Virus record (IMG/VR): IMGVR_UViG_3300049217_000020
Location: 1-39,364 of that record
Reading direction: 5' to 3' (one strand)
Length of the DNA: 39,364 nucleotides
Source: a virus
In this document: positions 22,163 to 30,430 of the stretch, piece by piece
Layout: every line of letters begins with the position of its first letter
How positions within the stretch are numbered: position 1 is the first letter of the stretch
Notes under the pieces: model-generated
What the model was told of the DNA's origin: nothing
The model's input: only the letters and a program-made list of their open reading frames with translations
Database searches by the model: none
Program-made: the position numbers and the translations under genes

Positions 22163-22340
22163 TTGCAAGCGCGACATTCTGGCGATTGAACTTTATTCGA
22201 GGTGCCCAAATTGCGAGCAAAGCATGATATGCGTGGATTGCGTGGACGCTCACGATCATCTGCACAACTTGATCACGAAACCCACCGCGCGATTGAGTCG
22301 GGATTTGCAAGAGATTTTACGCAGCTCAAGCAGGAGTTGA
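22053..22340 (+). CDS. Putative B-box-like zinc-finger protein
   Basis: A 95-residue protein from ATG 22053 (a second ATG follows at 22056) with TGGGGGC upstream. A Cys/His cluster CIDC, 12 residues, CPNC, 5 residues, CVDC, then VDAHDHLHN has the spacing of a B-box-type zinc finger: Cys pairs, then two or three closely spaced His. This fold is normally known from TRIM-type eukaryotic proteins, but structure-level identity is only suggested by spacing. Its stop lies just before the GroES-like gene. Confidence 0.55.
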   Translation: MMPGRAKLSDILRALMVQNRGMLFPNAGKPPQGQCIDCKRDILAIELYSRCPNCEQSMICVDCVDAHDHLHNLITKPTARLSRDLQEILRSSSRS

Positions 22341-22345
22341 AGGAA

Positions 22346-22630
22346 GTGCCGGAGGCAATCAAGGATCGCGTGATTCTCGAATCGTTTTGCGACGACATGC
22401 GCGGCGCTCCAATTAATCTTGATTCGAGGATTGTGATACCAACGATGTACGCGGAGCCTTCGCGGTATTCGAAAGTTGTTTCGATTGGTCCGCTATGCAC
22501 TGAAACGCAGCCCGGAGAAGTTGTGATGACGGGACGATATCCTGCAAGCGCATGGAGTTTTGAGCACGAGGGGCGCGAACTAGTCAGCGTTAAAGAATCC
22601 GAAATTCTCGCAAAGATCGAGGTGAATTAA
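22346..22630 (+). CDS. GroES-like co-chaperonin
   Basis: A 94-residue protein starting at GTG 22346 (GGAG 10 bases upstream), after the upstream gene's stop; TTG 22337 overlapping that stop is also possible. Alignment by eye with E. coli GroES (97 residues): KDRVILESF near the start, then YSKVVSIGPLCTETQPGEVV and LVSVKESEILAKIEVN. These correspond to DRVIV, GEVLAVG...VKVGDIVIF and LIMSESDILAIVEA. Residues around 20-30 would be the mobile loop but do not match well. A co-chaperonin would help fold coat or tail proteins with host GroEL, as T4 gp31 does. The next gene starts in a one-base TAATG overlap. Confidence 0.75.
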   Translation: MPEAIKDRVILESFCDDMRGAPINLDSRIVIPTMYAEPSRYSKVVSIGPLCTETQPGEVVMTGRYPASAWSFEHEGRELVSVKESEILAKIEVN

Positions 22631-22929
22631 TGGCGAAGTCAGATGTAATGGCGAGCACGCATAAAGAGCGCAAGCAGAAGAAAGTTATCAGCCACATCGA
22701 GATTCATCCGGCAATGGATGGCGGCCATCGCGTCGAGACGCACCACACGCATTCGTTCGAACATCCGCCGACGGTGAAAGAGTTTGGCGGCCTTCACGAA
22801 GCTGTGGAAATTCCGAAGGGTCATGTTCTGCATCACGTCGCGCAGGAGATGGGCATTCCGACCAAAGTTGGACAGGTTGGCGCCGGCAGCGAAGAGAATG
22901 TTGAATCGAAGGAAGGTGAGTCGATATGA
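22630..22929 (+). CDS. Hypothetical His-rich protein
   Basis: A 99-residue protein starting in a TAATG overlap with the GroES-like gene. The N-terminus is Lys-rich (STHKERKQKKVISHIEIHPA), and then several His occur (HRVETHHTHSFEHPPT), followed by GHVLHHVAQEM. The end is acidic. The many His could bind metal. Function unknown. Confidence 0.6.
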   Translation: MAKSDVMASTHKERKQKKVISHIEIHPAMDGGHRVETHHTHSFEHPPTVKEFGGLHEAVEIPKGHVLHHVAQEMGIPTKVGQVGAGSEENVESKEGESI

Positions 22930-23174
22930 AAGAAGTCAACCTGATGCACGGTTACACGCGCCGCGAGCATGACGATGGTAGCGTGGAGTTTATCAAGACG
23001 CGCAAGGAGCCTTACGATGCCGTGGACGGAAGTAATGTCAAAGTGGAAGTCGGGCAGCTTGAAGTCGGGCAGCAAGAAGGGGCCGAAAGTAAAGAGCCGG
23101 AAACAAGCGATAGCAATCATGTTGTCGGAGAAGCGAGCAGCGAAGCGCGGCAAGAAAGATTACCAGAAGAGTGA
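22926..23174 (+). CDS. Hypothetical protein overlapping the next gene
   Basis: An 82-residue protein starting in an ATGA overlap. The first half (HGYTRREHDDGSVEFIKTRK) looks structured. The second half is acidic and low-complexity, read in the +1-shifted frame of the overlapping gene at 23035-23202. As with 21812-22162, the tail may be non-conserved. Confidence 0.5.
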   Translation: MKEVNLMHGYTRREHDDGSVEFIKTRKEPYDAVDGSNVKVEVGQLEVGQQEGAESKEPETSDSNHVVGEASSEARQERLPEE

Positions 23175-23202
23175 CGTTCACGCCTCAACATATGGGAGAT
23201 GA
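23035..23202 (+). CDS. Small basic protein (DUF6496-like)
   Basis: A 55-residue protein from ATG 23035 with GGACGGAAG upstream. SKWKSGSLKSGSKKGPKVKS then RKQAIAIMLSEKRAAKRG matches a short basic pattern recurring in phage proteins of unknown function (DUF6496-like). It overlaps the preceding gene by 140 bases in another frame. Its codon pattern and motif make it the more believable of the pair. Confidence 0.6.
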   Translation: MSKWKSGSLKSGSKKGPKVKSRKQAIAIMLSEKRAAKRGKKDYQKSDVHASTYGR

Positions 23203-23208
23203 AACGAC

Positions 23209-23685
23209 ATGACGCAAAGTGCGACACCTCAAGTAGCAAACATCATTCAAGGCCCGCGCGGCATTGGCGCTCGTGCAACCGGCGGCGCGTACACGCAGGA
23301 TTGTCAGCAGGACTTGGCGGACACGGACGCATTCCAGGGTGCTCCGATTCTGCTTTCCGGCACAACCGACGCGCTCGTGCCATTGAATAACAGCACCACA
23401 CTTGCGCACTCGCCGGGAAACTACATCGTGAAAACAGCCGGCGTAAATGCGATGACCATTCCAACGCCAACACCAGGTGTTGACGATGGCTTGAGTGTCA
23501 ACGTGTGGTCCGACACGGCAAATGCCCACACCATTACATGCGCAACGCAGGTGATTGCTGCCGGCGTGGCGCTCAAGACGACCATAACTTTTCCAGCGTT
23601 TCGTGGCGCTGGCGTTTCCCTGCGTGCGTTCAACGGCACATGGCAGATTATCGGTCAGGGCTTCACGGCAAACACACTGAGCTAA
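23209..23685 (+). CDS. Beta-rich hypothetical virion protein
   Basis: A 158-residue protein, ATG 23209 with GGAG 10 bases upstream; its TAA is followed at once by the portal ATG. The sequence is rich in Thr, Ala and Gly with alternating beta-strands (LLSGTTDALVPLNNSTTLAH, IVKTAGVNAMTIPTPTPGVD, TITFPAFRGAGVSLRAFNGT). This suits a capsid decoration or fibre-like protein. No direct family match. Confidence 0.6.
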   Translation: MTQSATPQVANIIQGPRGIGARATGGAYTQDCQQDLADTDAFQGAPILLSGTTDALVPLNNSTTLAHSPGNYIVKTAGVNAMTIPTPTPGVDDGLSVNVWSDTANAHTITCATQVIAAGVALKTTITFPAFRGAGVSLRAFNGTWQIIGQGFTANTLS

Positions 23686-25818
23686 ATGCCGAACACGTAC
23701 AACTCGGATGGCAAGACGTTTCTCGAACAGGCGCGGAACCGCTTCAAGTATTGCCTGGAGTCATGGGCCGACATTCGAGAAGAGCACGATATTGACTTGC
23801 GCTTCCTTGCCGGGGATTCATGGGATGAAACCGAGAAGCGCAAGCGCAAGCGCAAGCACATTCCGGCAATTCACCTGGACGAGTTGACGCAATTCTTGAA
23901 TCAGCTCGTCAACGATGTAAGACAAAACAAGCATGCGGTCAGCGTGCTTCCGAATGGAGATGGCGCAACGGATGCGAGTGCTAGATTACGCGCCGATTGG
24001 ATCCGCGGAGTTGAGTATCGTTCACAGGGGCAGACAGCCTACATCACGGCGTTTGAAGGCGCGGCTGGAGGATCGTATGGATTCTGGAAAATTGAAACCT
24101 TCTACGAAAGCGAAAAAAGTTTTAATCTATCGGCCCGCATCGTCCCCATCACAAATGCCAACACAATCATCTTCGATCCCGACTGCAAGAAGTACGACTG
24201 CTCCGACGCCGAAGATTGTTGGGAAATTGATTTCATTTCTCACGATGCTTTTCGGCGGCGTTACCCGAAAGCGGAAATCAGGACGTTCAGCGACGAAGTA
24301 AGGAATGTTGCTCCCGACTGGATCAAGCCCCAGCAGGTTCAGATTGCTTCCTGGTGGAAAGTAAAAACAGAAGAAGTGGTGTTATATCTGGTTGATGTTG
24401 ACGGCGGCCAGCCGGTTGTGATGCGTGAAGATGAGTTGCCCGAGAATTTCAACCGGAAGAAAATCCTCAAATCGCGCGATTATGAAGATCGCCGCGTCAT
24501 TCAGTACATCATGAACGGCGTGGAAGTGCTCGAAACAAACGATCCGCGCAATGGGAAGGGGTGGCCTGGGCAATGGATTCCAATCATTCCGGTATGGGGT
24601 AAGGAGCTATTTATCGATGAAGGCAGCGGATCGAAGAGAATGCTATTCTCTTTGATCCGCTTGGCGCGTGATCCGCAAAGGTTGCTGAATTATTACGCTT
24701 CACAGGAATTGCAGGAAGCGAAGAAGTCGCCACTCGTTCCCTACATGGGTCCGGTTGGAATGTTCTCGAATCAGCCGGAACAGTGGGATTCGATTAACGA
24801 TGAGCCGCGAGCGTGGGCCGAATATAGTTTGCCGGAAGGTTATCCGCCGGGCACAGAACCTAAGCGCGTGCCATTCGTTCCCAACTTCCAGCAATACGAA
24901 ATTGCGAAGGAGGCCGCCAGCCGCTCGATCATGAAAGCAATGGGCATTTCTCCGTTGCCTGAAGCCGCGCAACGCACGAATGAAAAGTCGGGCATTGCAT
25001 TGAAGCGCATTCAGGGCGAGCGAGAGCAAGGCTCATTTCATTTTATCGATAATTTTGACCGCTCGATTGTTTATTGCGGACGCCAGCTTGAGGATTTATA
25101 CGACAGAATTATTGACACGCCTCGTGACATTCCACTGAGCGCGGAAGATGGCACGCATTCAATGGGGCGTGTCAAGGACCCAAATAACCCGAAGAACAAG
25201 CAGGATAAGGGCGAGCATGAAGTCACAATTACCACAGGACCAAGCTTTGATTCGCAGCGCGAAGAAGCGGCGAACTTTGCCGACACGCTTGCAGGAGTGC
25301 AGGGAGTATTCCCTATTATTGGAGATTTGCTTGTTAAACTGCGCAATCTGGGACCAATTGGCGACAAGATTGCAGAACGGCTTACTCCACCGCAATTCGC
25401 CGGACAAGATGACAGCGTTCCTGCGACAGCTAAAGCAGCTCTCGCACAAATGCAGCAGCACGTCCAGCAACTTCAAGCCGTGATTCAGCAATTACAGCAG
25501 GAAAAAGCCGCGAAGATGGTTGAGAAGGACGCGCAATACCGGATTGCAGCATTGCAGGAAAACACGAAACTGGTTGTCGCGCAAGCCACGCTGCAGCACG
25601 AAAACGCGGAAACAATTCTTCAGGCTGAACTGGCAAAGATTCAGACGATTCTTGGTCAGGCGCACGAAGGAATCCAGAACGAGGCCGATCAGCAGCATCA
25701 ACACGATTTGATCGATCATCAGACGCAGGCGGATCAGGCGCTTGCATCGCATCAAGCTTCGCTTGAGCCGCCGCCCGAGGCTCAAGGTAGTGACACGCAA
25801 TCCGGGCAAGGAGCGTAA
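23686..25818 (+). CDS. Portal protein, P22 gp1-like
   Basis: A 710-residue portal (P22 gp1 has 725). Typical portal residues: an N-terminal DLRFLAGDSWDETEKRKRKR, the HLDELTQFLNQLVNDVRQNK helix and AFEGAAGGSYGFWKIETFYE. Then ANTIIFDPDCKKYDCSDAED and the C-terminal Gln-rich helical barrel-like extension (QMQQHVQQLQAVIQQLQQEK). It forms the dodecameric channel through which DNA enters and leaves the head. The Gln-rich helix continues to the end of the protein and probably forms the barrel and an internal tail. It directly follows the small beta-rich gene. Confidence 0.9.
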   Translation: MPNTYNSDGKTFLEQARNRFKYCLESWADIREEHDIDLRFLAGDSWDETEKRKRKRKHIPAIHLDELTQFLNQLVNDVRQNKHAVSVLPNGDGATDASARLRADWIRGVEYRSQGQTAYITAFEGAAGGSYGFWKIETFYESEKSFNLSARIVPITNANTIIFDPDCKKYDCSDAEDCWEIDFISHDAFRRRYPKAEIRTFSDEVRNVAPDWIKPQQVQIASWWKVKTEEVVLYLVDVDGGQPVVMREDELPENFNRKKILKSRDYEDRRVIQYIMNGVEVLETNDPRNGKGWPGQWIPIIPVWGKELFIDEGSGSKRMLFSLIRLARDPQRLLNYYASQELQEAKKSPLVPYMGPVGMFSNQPEQWDSINDEPRAWAEYSLPEGYPPGTEPKRVPFVPNFQQYEIAKEAASRSIMKAMGISPLPEAAQRTNEKSGIALKRIQGEREQGSFHFIDNFDRSIVYCGRQLEDLYDRIIDTPRDIPLSAEDGTHSMGRVKDPNNPKNKQDKGEHEVTITTGPSFDSQREEAANFADTLAGVQGVFPIIGDLLVKLRNLGPIGDKIAERLTPPQFAGQDDSVPATAKAALAQMQQHVQQLQAVIQQLQQEKAAKMVEKDAQYRIAALQENTKLVVAQATLQHENAETILQAELAKIQTILGQAHEGIQNEADQQHQHDLIDHQTQADQALASHQASLEPPPEAQGSDTQSGQGA

Positions 25819-25820
25819 AC

Positions 25821-26024
25821 ATGGCAAAGGGAATGAAGGACTCGAAGATTGGGCCTTCTGTGGAATTCGATATGACGCAGAAGAAGCGTGCGCAACACGA
25901 TTACACGTACGACAAAAACGAGCAATCGCCTTCTAAGGAAAAAGAGAAGCGCGGCGGCCATATTGAGTATATCGCAAAGAAATTGCACGGCAAAGACCCG
26001 TACTGCGCATCGCATAAGCTGTAA
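25821..26024 (+). CDS. Small charged hypothetical protein
   Basis: A 67-residue basic protein right after the portal gene (ATG 25821, GGAG-rich upstream). It reads KDSKIGPSVEFDMTQKKRAQ, YDKNEQSPSKEKEKRGGHIE, ending YIAKKLHGKDPYCASHKL. No family recognised. Placement in the head module suggests a virion role. Confidence 0.55.
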   Translation: MAKGMKDSKIGPSVEFDMTQKKRAQHDYTYDKNEQSPSKEKEKRGGHIEYIAKKLHGKDPYCASHKL

Positions 26025-26067
26025 ATCGACGTAAGCGGCTTCGTCCTCCGCAGAAAAGAGCATCACA

Positions 26068-27072
26068 ATGGCAACTGACGTTAAGACATTAACCGTGGAA
26101 TCGTCTCCCACGGATATTCTCGCCTCGATGAATTCAACGGAGCGCAAAGCCTGGCGCGAAACGGGCAAGACTCCTGAACTCAAGGACGTAAATGCGGAAT
26201 CGTCCACCGCGAAAGAAGCAGAAAAGCCGGAACAAAAAATTTCAGAATCAGCCGAGACAAAGACCGAAGCGGCAGCGGTCAACGCAGAGCCTTCAGTTTC
26301 TCGCGGTAAAAATGCGGCAACGCGGATACAGGAATTGCTTTCGGAGAACAAGAGGCTTGCATCCGAAGTCGAAAAACTCCGTACTCCTGTGCACGCTCCG
26401 GCGAAAACAGAGGAACCCGCCAAGCCTCGCCGCACCGATGTGGACGAAAAGACCGGACTTGCGAAATACGCAACCGACGATGATTTCCTCGAAGCTCGTG
26501 ATCAGTACGTGATGAAAATGGCAAGTCAGCAGACTCGCCAGGAGATCGCGAAGGAAGAGAATCAGCGCCGCATTGCCGAGATGAATAAGCTCACGCAGGA
26601 GAAATGGCAGAATTCGCTCAAGCTTGCAATTGAACGTCACGAGGATTTCAAAAAAGTATGCGAGATCGACAGCAAGGGCGCATTTCAGAACGCTGAATTG
26701 AAACTGATTAAATCAAACAGCGTGCTGGATGCGTTTATTCTGGACTCAGACCTTGGCGGCTCGATTTTGTATCACCTTGCGAAAAATCCCGGTGAAGTTG
26801 CGCGAATTGAAGCGATGAATGCATTTGCTGCCGCGCGAGAACTTACCAAGCTCGAAGACAAGTTATCCGGCGCACAGCCCACAACGCAATCCGCAGAGAC
26901 GAAAGAAGGCCCGAATCCGAAAGTATCAGGCGCACCTGCGCCAGCCGCCAATGTTGGCGGACGGGCTACCGCTCCTGTGGATGAAGAAGAAGCCGCTGTA
27001 AAGGCGGAAGACTTCCGGCGCTACAGGAAAGCGGCCAACGAGGCCGAATTCAGAGCCAGAAAAGGAAAGTGA
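26068..27072 (+). CDS. Scaffolding protein (probable)
   Basis: A 334-residue protein of the size of P22 gp8 (303), placed between portal and coat. It is acidic and helical (AATRIQELLSENKRLASEVE, FLEARDQYVMKMASQQTRQE, QRRIAEMNKLTQEKWQNSLK). The basic C-terminal segment (EDFRRYRKAANEAEFRARKG) agrees with a coat-binding end, as in P22. It would organise coat subunits into the prohead and be released on packaging. Identification is by position and composition. Confidence 0.75.
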   Translation: MATDVKTLTVESSPTDILASMNSTERKAWRETGKTPELKDVNAESSTAKEAEKPEQKISESAETKTEAAAVNAEPSVSRGKNAATRIQELLSENKRLASEVEKLRTPVHAPAKTEEPAKPRRTDVDEKTGLAKYATDDDFLEARDQYVMKMASQQTRQEIAKEENQRRIAEMNKLTQEKWQNSLKLAIERHEDFKKVCEIDSKGAFQNAELKLIKSNSVLDAFILDSDLGGSILYHLAKNPGEVARIEAMNAFAAARELTKLEDKLSGAQPTTQSAETKEGPNPKVSGAPAPAANVGGRATAPVDEEEAAVKAEDFRRYRKAANEAEFRARKGK

Positions 27073-27075
27073 GAA

Positions 27076-28314
27076 GTGCCGAATACATTCGCATTTCCGC
27101 AATGGGTATCCATGGATGCCCTGCGGTTTCTGCTCAACAAGCTCGAAGTTGCCAGCATTTTCAACACGGAATGGCAGAAGGAATTTGAACGAGACTTCCC
27201 GATTGGCAGCGTGACGCAGGTAAAGATTCCGCAATCTTTCCTGATTCGTGACGGCATGGGCTACAGCCCGCAGGCAATCAACCGGCTGACCACAACAATC
27301 AACTGCAACCAGATTTTGGGAGTTGATTTCGAGTGGGACAGCTTCGAACAAGCTCTGAACATGGAGCGTTCGAAAGAGGAAATCCGCAAGCAGTATCTTG
27401 AGCCTGCCGTCGCTCAGATGGCTCAGGAATGGGATTCCCGCGCCGCGCAGTTCGCTTATCAGAACACAAACAACGCAGTTGGAACGCTGGGCACCGATCC
27501 GAACACAGTTCAGATTTTTGCTCAGGCTCGTCAACGGTTGTTTGAACTCGCGTGCCCCCCGGGCGGAGAAAAGGCTCTGTGCATTCCGCCACAAGTCAGC
27601 ACTTCGATGGTTCCGGCCTTGCAGACGTTACTCAATCCGCAAGACGACATCTCGAAGCAATTCAAGGAAGGCTCGCTCGGCAAGTTGCATGGTTTCGATG
27701 TGTACGAGTGCATGTCGCTGTGGCGTCATACAGCCGGGACATGGGCCGCGCATGCGAACACCGTCAACACAGCCAACGTGAACAACGGCGGAAACCAGAT
27801 CGGCATTAACGCAACTGCGGCAGACACGGTGAATGCCGGCGATATTTTCACGATTGTCAACGTGAACCAGGTCAACCCGCGCACGCACCGATTCCTTTCT
27901 CCAATCGTGAAGCAGTTTGTCGTGCTCCAGCCCATCATTTTCGCGGGCGGCGGCGCGGCGGCTGATTTCCTGATTGTTTCTCCGGCGCTGTTCGGACCCG
28001 GCTCGCAGTATCAGAACGTGGATGCATTGCCGGTTAACGGCGCTGCAATTTCCGTCACGTTCACTTCCGGTCAGGCTGGCGCTCAGGCACTCGCTCTTCA
28101 CGGCGATGCGTTTGGGCTTGCTGGCGTAAAACTGGAAGAGCCGAAGGCGACTGAAATGACTTCACAGGCTCGCGATCCTGAAACGAAGATGGCGATCAGG
28201 TTCGTGCGAATGTTCGATCCCGTGCAGTCGAAGATGATCAACCGATGGGATTCCGTCGGCGGATTTGGCCAGCTTTACAGTGATTCATGTGCTGTAAGAA
28301 TTCTGTGTGCGTAA
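27076..28314 (+). CDS. Major coat protein, P22 gp5-like
   Basis: A 412-residue capsid protein (P22 gp5 has 430) beginning with GTG 27076. N-terminal PQWVSMDALRFLLNKLEVAS, then QKEFERDFPIGSVTQVKIPQ, and a C-terminal FDPVQSKMINRWDSVGGFGQ plus HGDAFGLAGVKLEEP are typical of the P22 coat family, an HK97-like fold with an insertion domain. The middle carries a beta-rich insertion (NNGGNQIGINATAADTVNAG) that may be the I-domain equivalent. It assembles the capsid. Confidence 0.9.
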   Translation: MPNTFAFPQWVSMDALRFLLNKLEVASIFNTEWQKEFERDFPIGSVTQVKIPQSFLIRDGMGYSPQAINRLTTTINCNQILGVDFEWDSFEQALNMERSKEEIRKQYLEPAVAQMAQEWDSRAAQFAYQNTNNAVGTLGTDPNTVQIFAQARQRLFELACPPGGEKALCIPPQVSTSMVPALQTLLNPQDDISKQFKEGSLGKLHGFDVYECMSLWRHTAGTWAAHANTVNTANVNNGGNQIGINATAADTVNAGDIFTIVNVNQVNPRTHRFLSPIVKQFVVLQPIIFAGGGAAADFLIVSPALFGPGSQYQNVDALPVNGAAISVTFTSGQAGAQALALHGDAFGLAGVKLEEPKATEMTSQARDPETKMAIRFVRMFDPVQSKMINRWDSVGGFGQLYSDSCAVRILCA

Positions 28315-28321
28315 AGGGAGA

Positions 28322-29197
28322 ATGAATACGACAATGAACACATTCAAAAAGAACTGCCTCAAAGTTGTACTCGCCCTTTTCGCTCTGCTGTGCGTTCCCG
28401 GTCTTTCGCACGCGCAGCAGAACCTACTCGTCCAAACCACGCTTTCCAGCGCCGTGTCCGCTCCATCGGCACCTGGAACGCCTCCCGTACCCTATGCTTT
28501 CGTGCAGCTCGCGTCCACGACAGGCATCACGGCCAACACTCTGAACTCTTCAACGACAATCAATGCTCAGAATTTTTGGGTGATTTACGTTGATCGGGAA
28601 GAGATGGCCGTCACGCAGGTAAACGGCACAACCTTGCAGGTCATTCGTGGCTATAACTCGACTCTTGCAACTAGTCACGTTAGCGGCACGATGGTCCTGT
28701 ACGGCAAAGCGTCTTGGTTCTACACATCGAATCCTGGCGCTGTTTACGCTCAAGGCGGAACAGAAGCGGTTTCAGGGGGATCAGCCTGCGTACAGTCGAC
28801 TGTGTTTGTCTCGCCTTGGGTCAACGTGCGTACTGGTCAGCAATGGATTTGCTCGACCGATACGCTTTCATGGGTGCCCGGATTCAATAACGGGTTCGGC
28901 GCTCTCGCCAACGTGCCTTCTGCCGGAACAGAAGCTTCCGTCGCCGGCACAAACGCTGTTCTTGGTCCGGTATTCGCCATCTCGGGAACAAACGCGATTG
29001 TGACATTCACTCCGCCTGTCGGTTTTAACAGTACCGCGGTCGGTGGAGGGTGTTTCACAGTTATTCCGAAGGGTGTATTTACGTGGACAGCCGCCGGAAA
29101 CATTTCTGTTCTTGGAACTGTGACGGCAATCACGCAGAACGTGTCGTTCTGCTGGAATCCTTACACTTCCAAATGGATTCCGAGCCGCGTAGCGTAA
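28322..29197 (+). CDS. Secreted-type structural protein after the coat gene
   Basis: A 291-residue protein from ATG 28322 (AAAGG 4 bases upstream); ATG 28334 would begin exactly at the signal peptide MNTFKKNCLKVVLALFALLC, ending SHA-Q. The mature part is beta-rich (VQTTLSSAVSAPSAPGTPPV, NFWVIYVDREEMAVTQVNGT, TLQVIRGYNSTLATSHVSGT) like phage fibre or decoration domains. Its place directly after the coat gene suggests a head-associated protein, yet its Sec leader suggests export. Confidence 0.68.
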   Translation: MNTTMNTFKKNCLKVVLALFALLCVPGLSHAQQNLLVQTTLSSAVSAPSAPGTPPVPYAFVQLASTTGITANTLNSSTTINAQNFWVIYVDREEMAVTQVNGTTLQVIRGYNSTLATSHVSGTMVLYGKASWFYTSNPGAVYAQGGTEAVSGGSACVQSTVFVSPWVNVRTGQQWICSTDTLSWVPGFNNGFGALANVPSAGTEASVAGTNAVLGPVFAISGTNAIVTFTPPVGFNSTAVGGGCFTVIPKGVFTWTAAGNISVLGTVTAITQNVSFCWNPYTSKWIPSRVA

Positions 29198-29258
29198 ACC
29201 TCCAACCGCTTCGGGCGCTGTGCGGGAAACAGCGCCCACTTAAAAGGGAGGCTTGGCA

Positions 29259-29594
29259 ATGTCAAACAGAAACGATTTCGAGTACGAAGAGTTCATGCGA
29301 TGGAAAGAAGCACGCGCTCGCCAGCACGCGCGTGTTGATGGCCCTGATCCGCAGCATCGCGGCGTGATTGATGCGAGCTACGTGCGCGGCATGGATGTTA
29401 AGGAATTCCCGAAAGTCGCGTACAGGCAGGATGCAAAGGAAAAGATGGGTTATCGGACGCGAGTGGTTGAATCCGCCGATGAGCAAGCCACAGCCGTCAA
29501 GAATGGATGGCTTGTCCAGACAAAAGACATTCACGCGCTTTTAGAAGGGTTGCTGAAAGAAAAAAATGGACTCGCGGCTGAGGCCGCAGCCTAA
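29259..29594 (+). CDS. Hypothetical protein
   Basis: A 111-residue charged protein. ATG 29259 has GGGAGG at 8 bases. It is helical (NDFEYEEFMRWKEARARQHA, GVIDASYVRGMDVKEFPKVA, DEQATAVKNGWLVQTKDIHA) and ends with LLEGLLKEKNGLAAEAAA. Its stop overlaps the next ATG by one base (TAATG). No family recognised. Confidence 0.6.
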   Translation: MSNRNDFEYEEFMRWKEARARQHARVDGPDPQHRGVIDASYVRGMDVKEFPKVAYRQDAKEKMGYRTRVVESADEQATAVKNGWLVQTKDIHALLEGLLKEKNGLAAEAAA

Positions 29595-30430
29595 TGCCGA
29601 TACTTCCGGCTGTTCCGCCGCAACCGCCTCCGGCGCCGCCGAACGTGACGACGTTTCAGACGATTTGTCAGAACGCGCTTTGGGAGATCAACGTTACCGC
29701 TCCCGGGGAGAATCCGTCAAACGATGAATTGGCGTTTGCGCTCGACAAGGCAAATCAAATAGCGGATAGCTGGAGTGCGCAGAAGGTCTATATCTATGCT
29801 TCGCAGCTTATTTCGCAAGCCCCAGCGCCGCCAAATGGCAATGGAGCGGCATTCCTGCTCGTTCCCGGGCTTGCTCCGCACACAGTAGGCCCGGCATGGG
29901 GCGGAGCACCTACGCTTCCGGTCCTAACCGAACGTCCCGTGCGAATCGCCAATGTAAACGTACTGCTGAACAATGTGACGCCAGTTGTGCGGTATCCGCT
30001 CACAAGACGAGATAAAGATTGGTGGGCAGGGCAGCGCGTGCAAGGGATTCAGACCAGCTTACCCACGGATTATTACTATCGCCCCGATTGGCCGCTTGGC
30101 TCAATCTTCTTCTGGCCCGTGCCGAATTATGCATATGGCGTGGAGTTGGAAATCGAGAGTGTCATAACCGGCGGCACATCGCTGCAAACCGTGTTTCAGG
30201 CTCCTCCAGGGTACGAACTGGCGATGACGTTGACGCTGGCCGAGTTGCTGTGCTCATCGTTTGAGAAGCAGCAGCCGTCTCCGATGCTTGTTGCATCGGC
30301 AATGCGTGCAAGGAACGCGGTGCAGGGGTTGAACAACCTGGCACCGCGAATGAGTCTTGATGATTTTGGACCGTCGTCGAGCGAGAAGCCGCGAGCATCG
30401 TTTAACTATTACACAGGAATGAGTAGATAA
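29594..30430 (+). CDS. Head-tail connector protein, P22 gp4-like
   Basis: A 278-residue protein. TFQTICQNALWEINVTAPGE, SWSAQKVYIYASQLISQA, TPVVRYPLTRRDKDWWAGQR, TSLPTDYYYRPDWPLGSIFF and PPGYELAMTLTLAELLCSSF follow the pattern of P22 gp4-like tail accessory factors. It is larger than P22 gp4 (166 residues). These bind the portal after packaging and close the head. The gene overlaps its neighbours by single bases on both sides. Confidence 0.8.
   Translation: MPILPAVPPQPPPAPPNVTTFQTICQNALWEINVTAPGENPSNDELAFALDKANQIADSWSAQKVYIYASQLISQAPAPPNGNGAAFLLVPGLAPHTVGPAWGGAPTLPVLTERPVRIANVNVLLNNVTPVVRYPLTRRDKDWWAGQRVQGIQTSLPTDYYYRPDWPLGSIFFWPVPNYAYGVELEIESVITGGTSLQTVFQAPPGYELAMTLTLAELLCSSFEKQQPSPMLVASAMRARNAVQGLNNLAPRMSLDDFGPSSSEKPRASFNYYTGMSR

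Noticed and set aside
22202-22345. Longer GroES-like protein from GTG 22202
   Set aside because: The added N-terminus reads the zinc-finger gene in another frame, and the GroES similarity begins near 22355.
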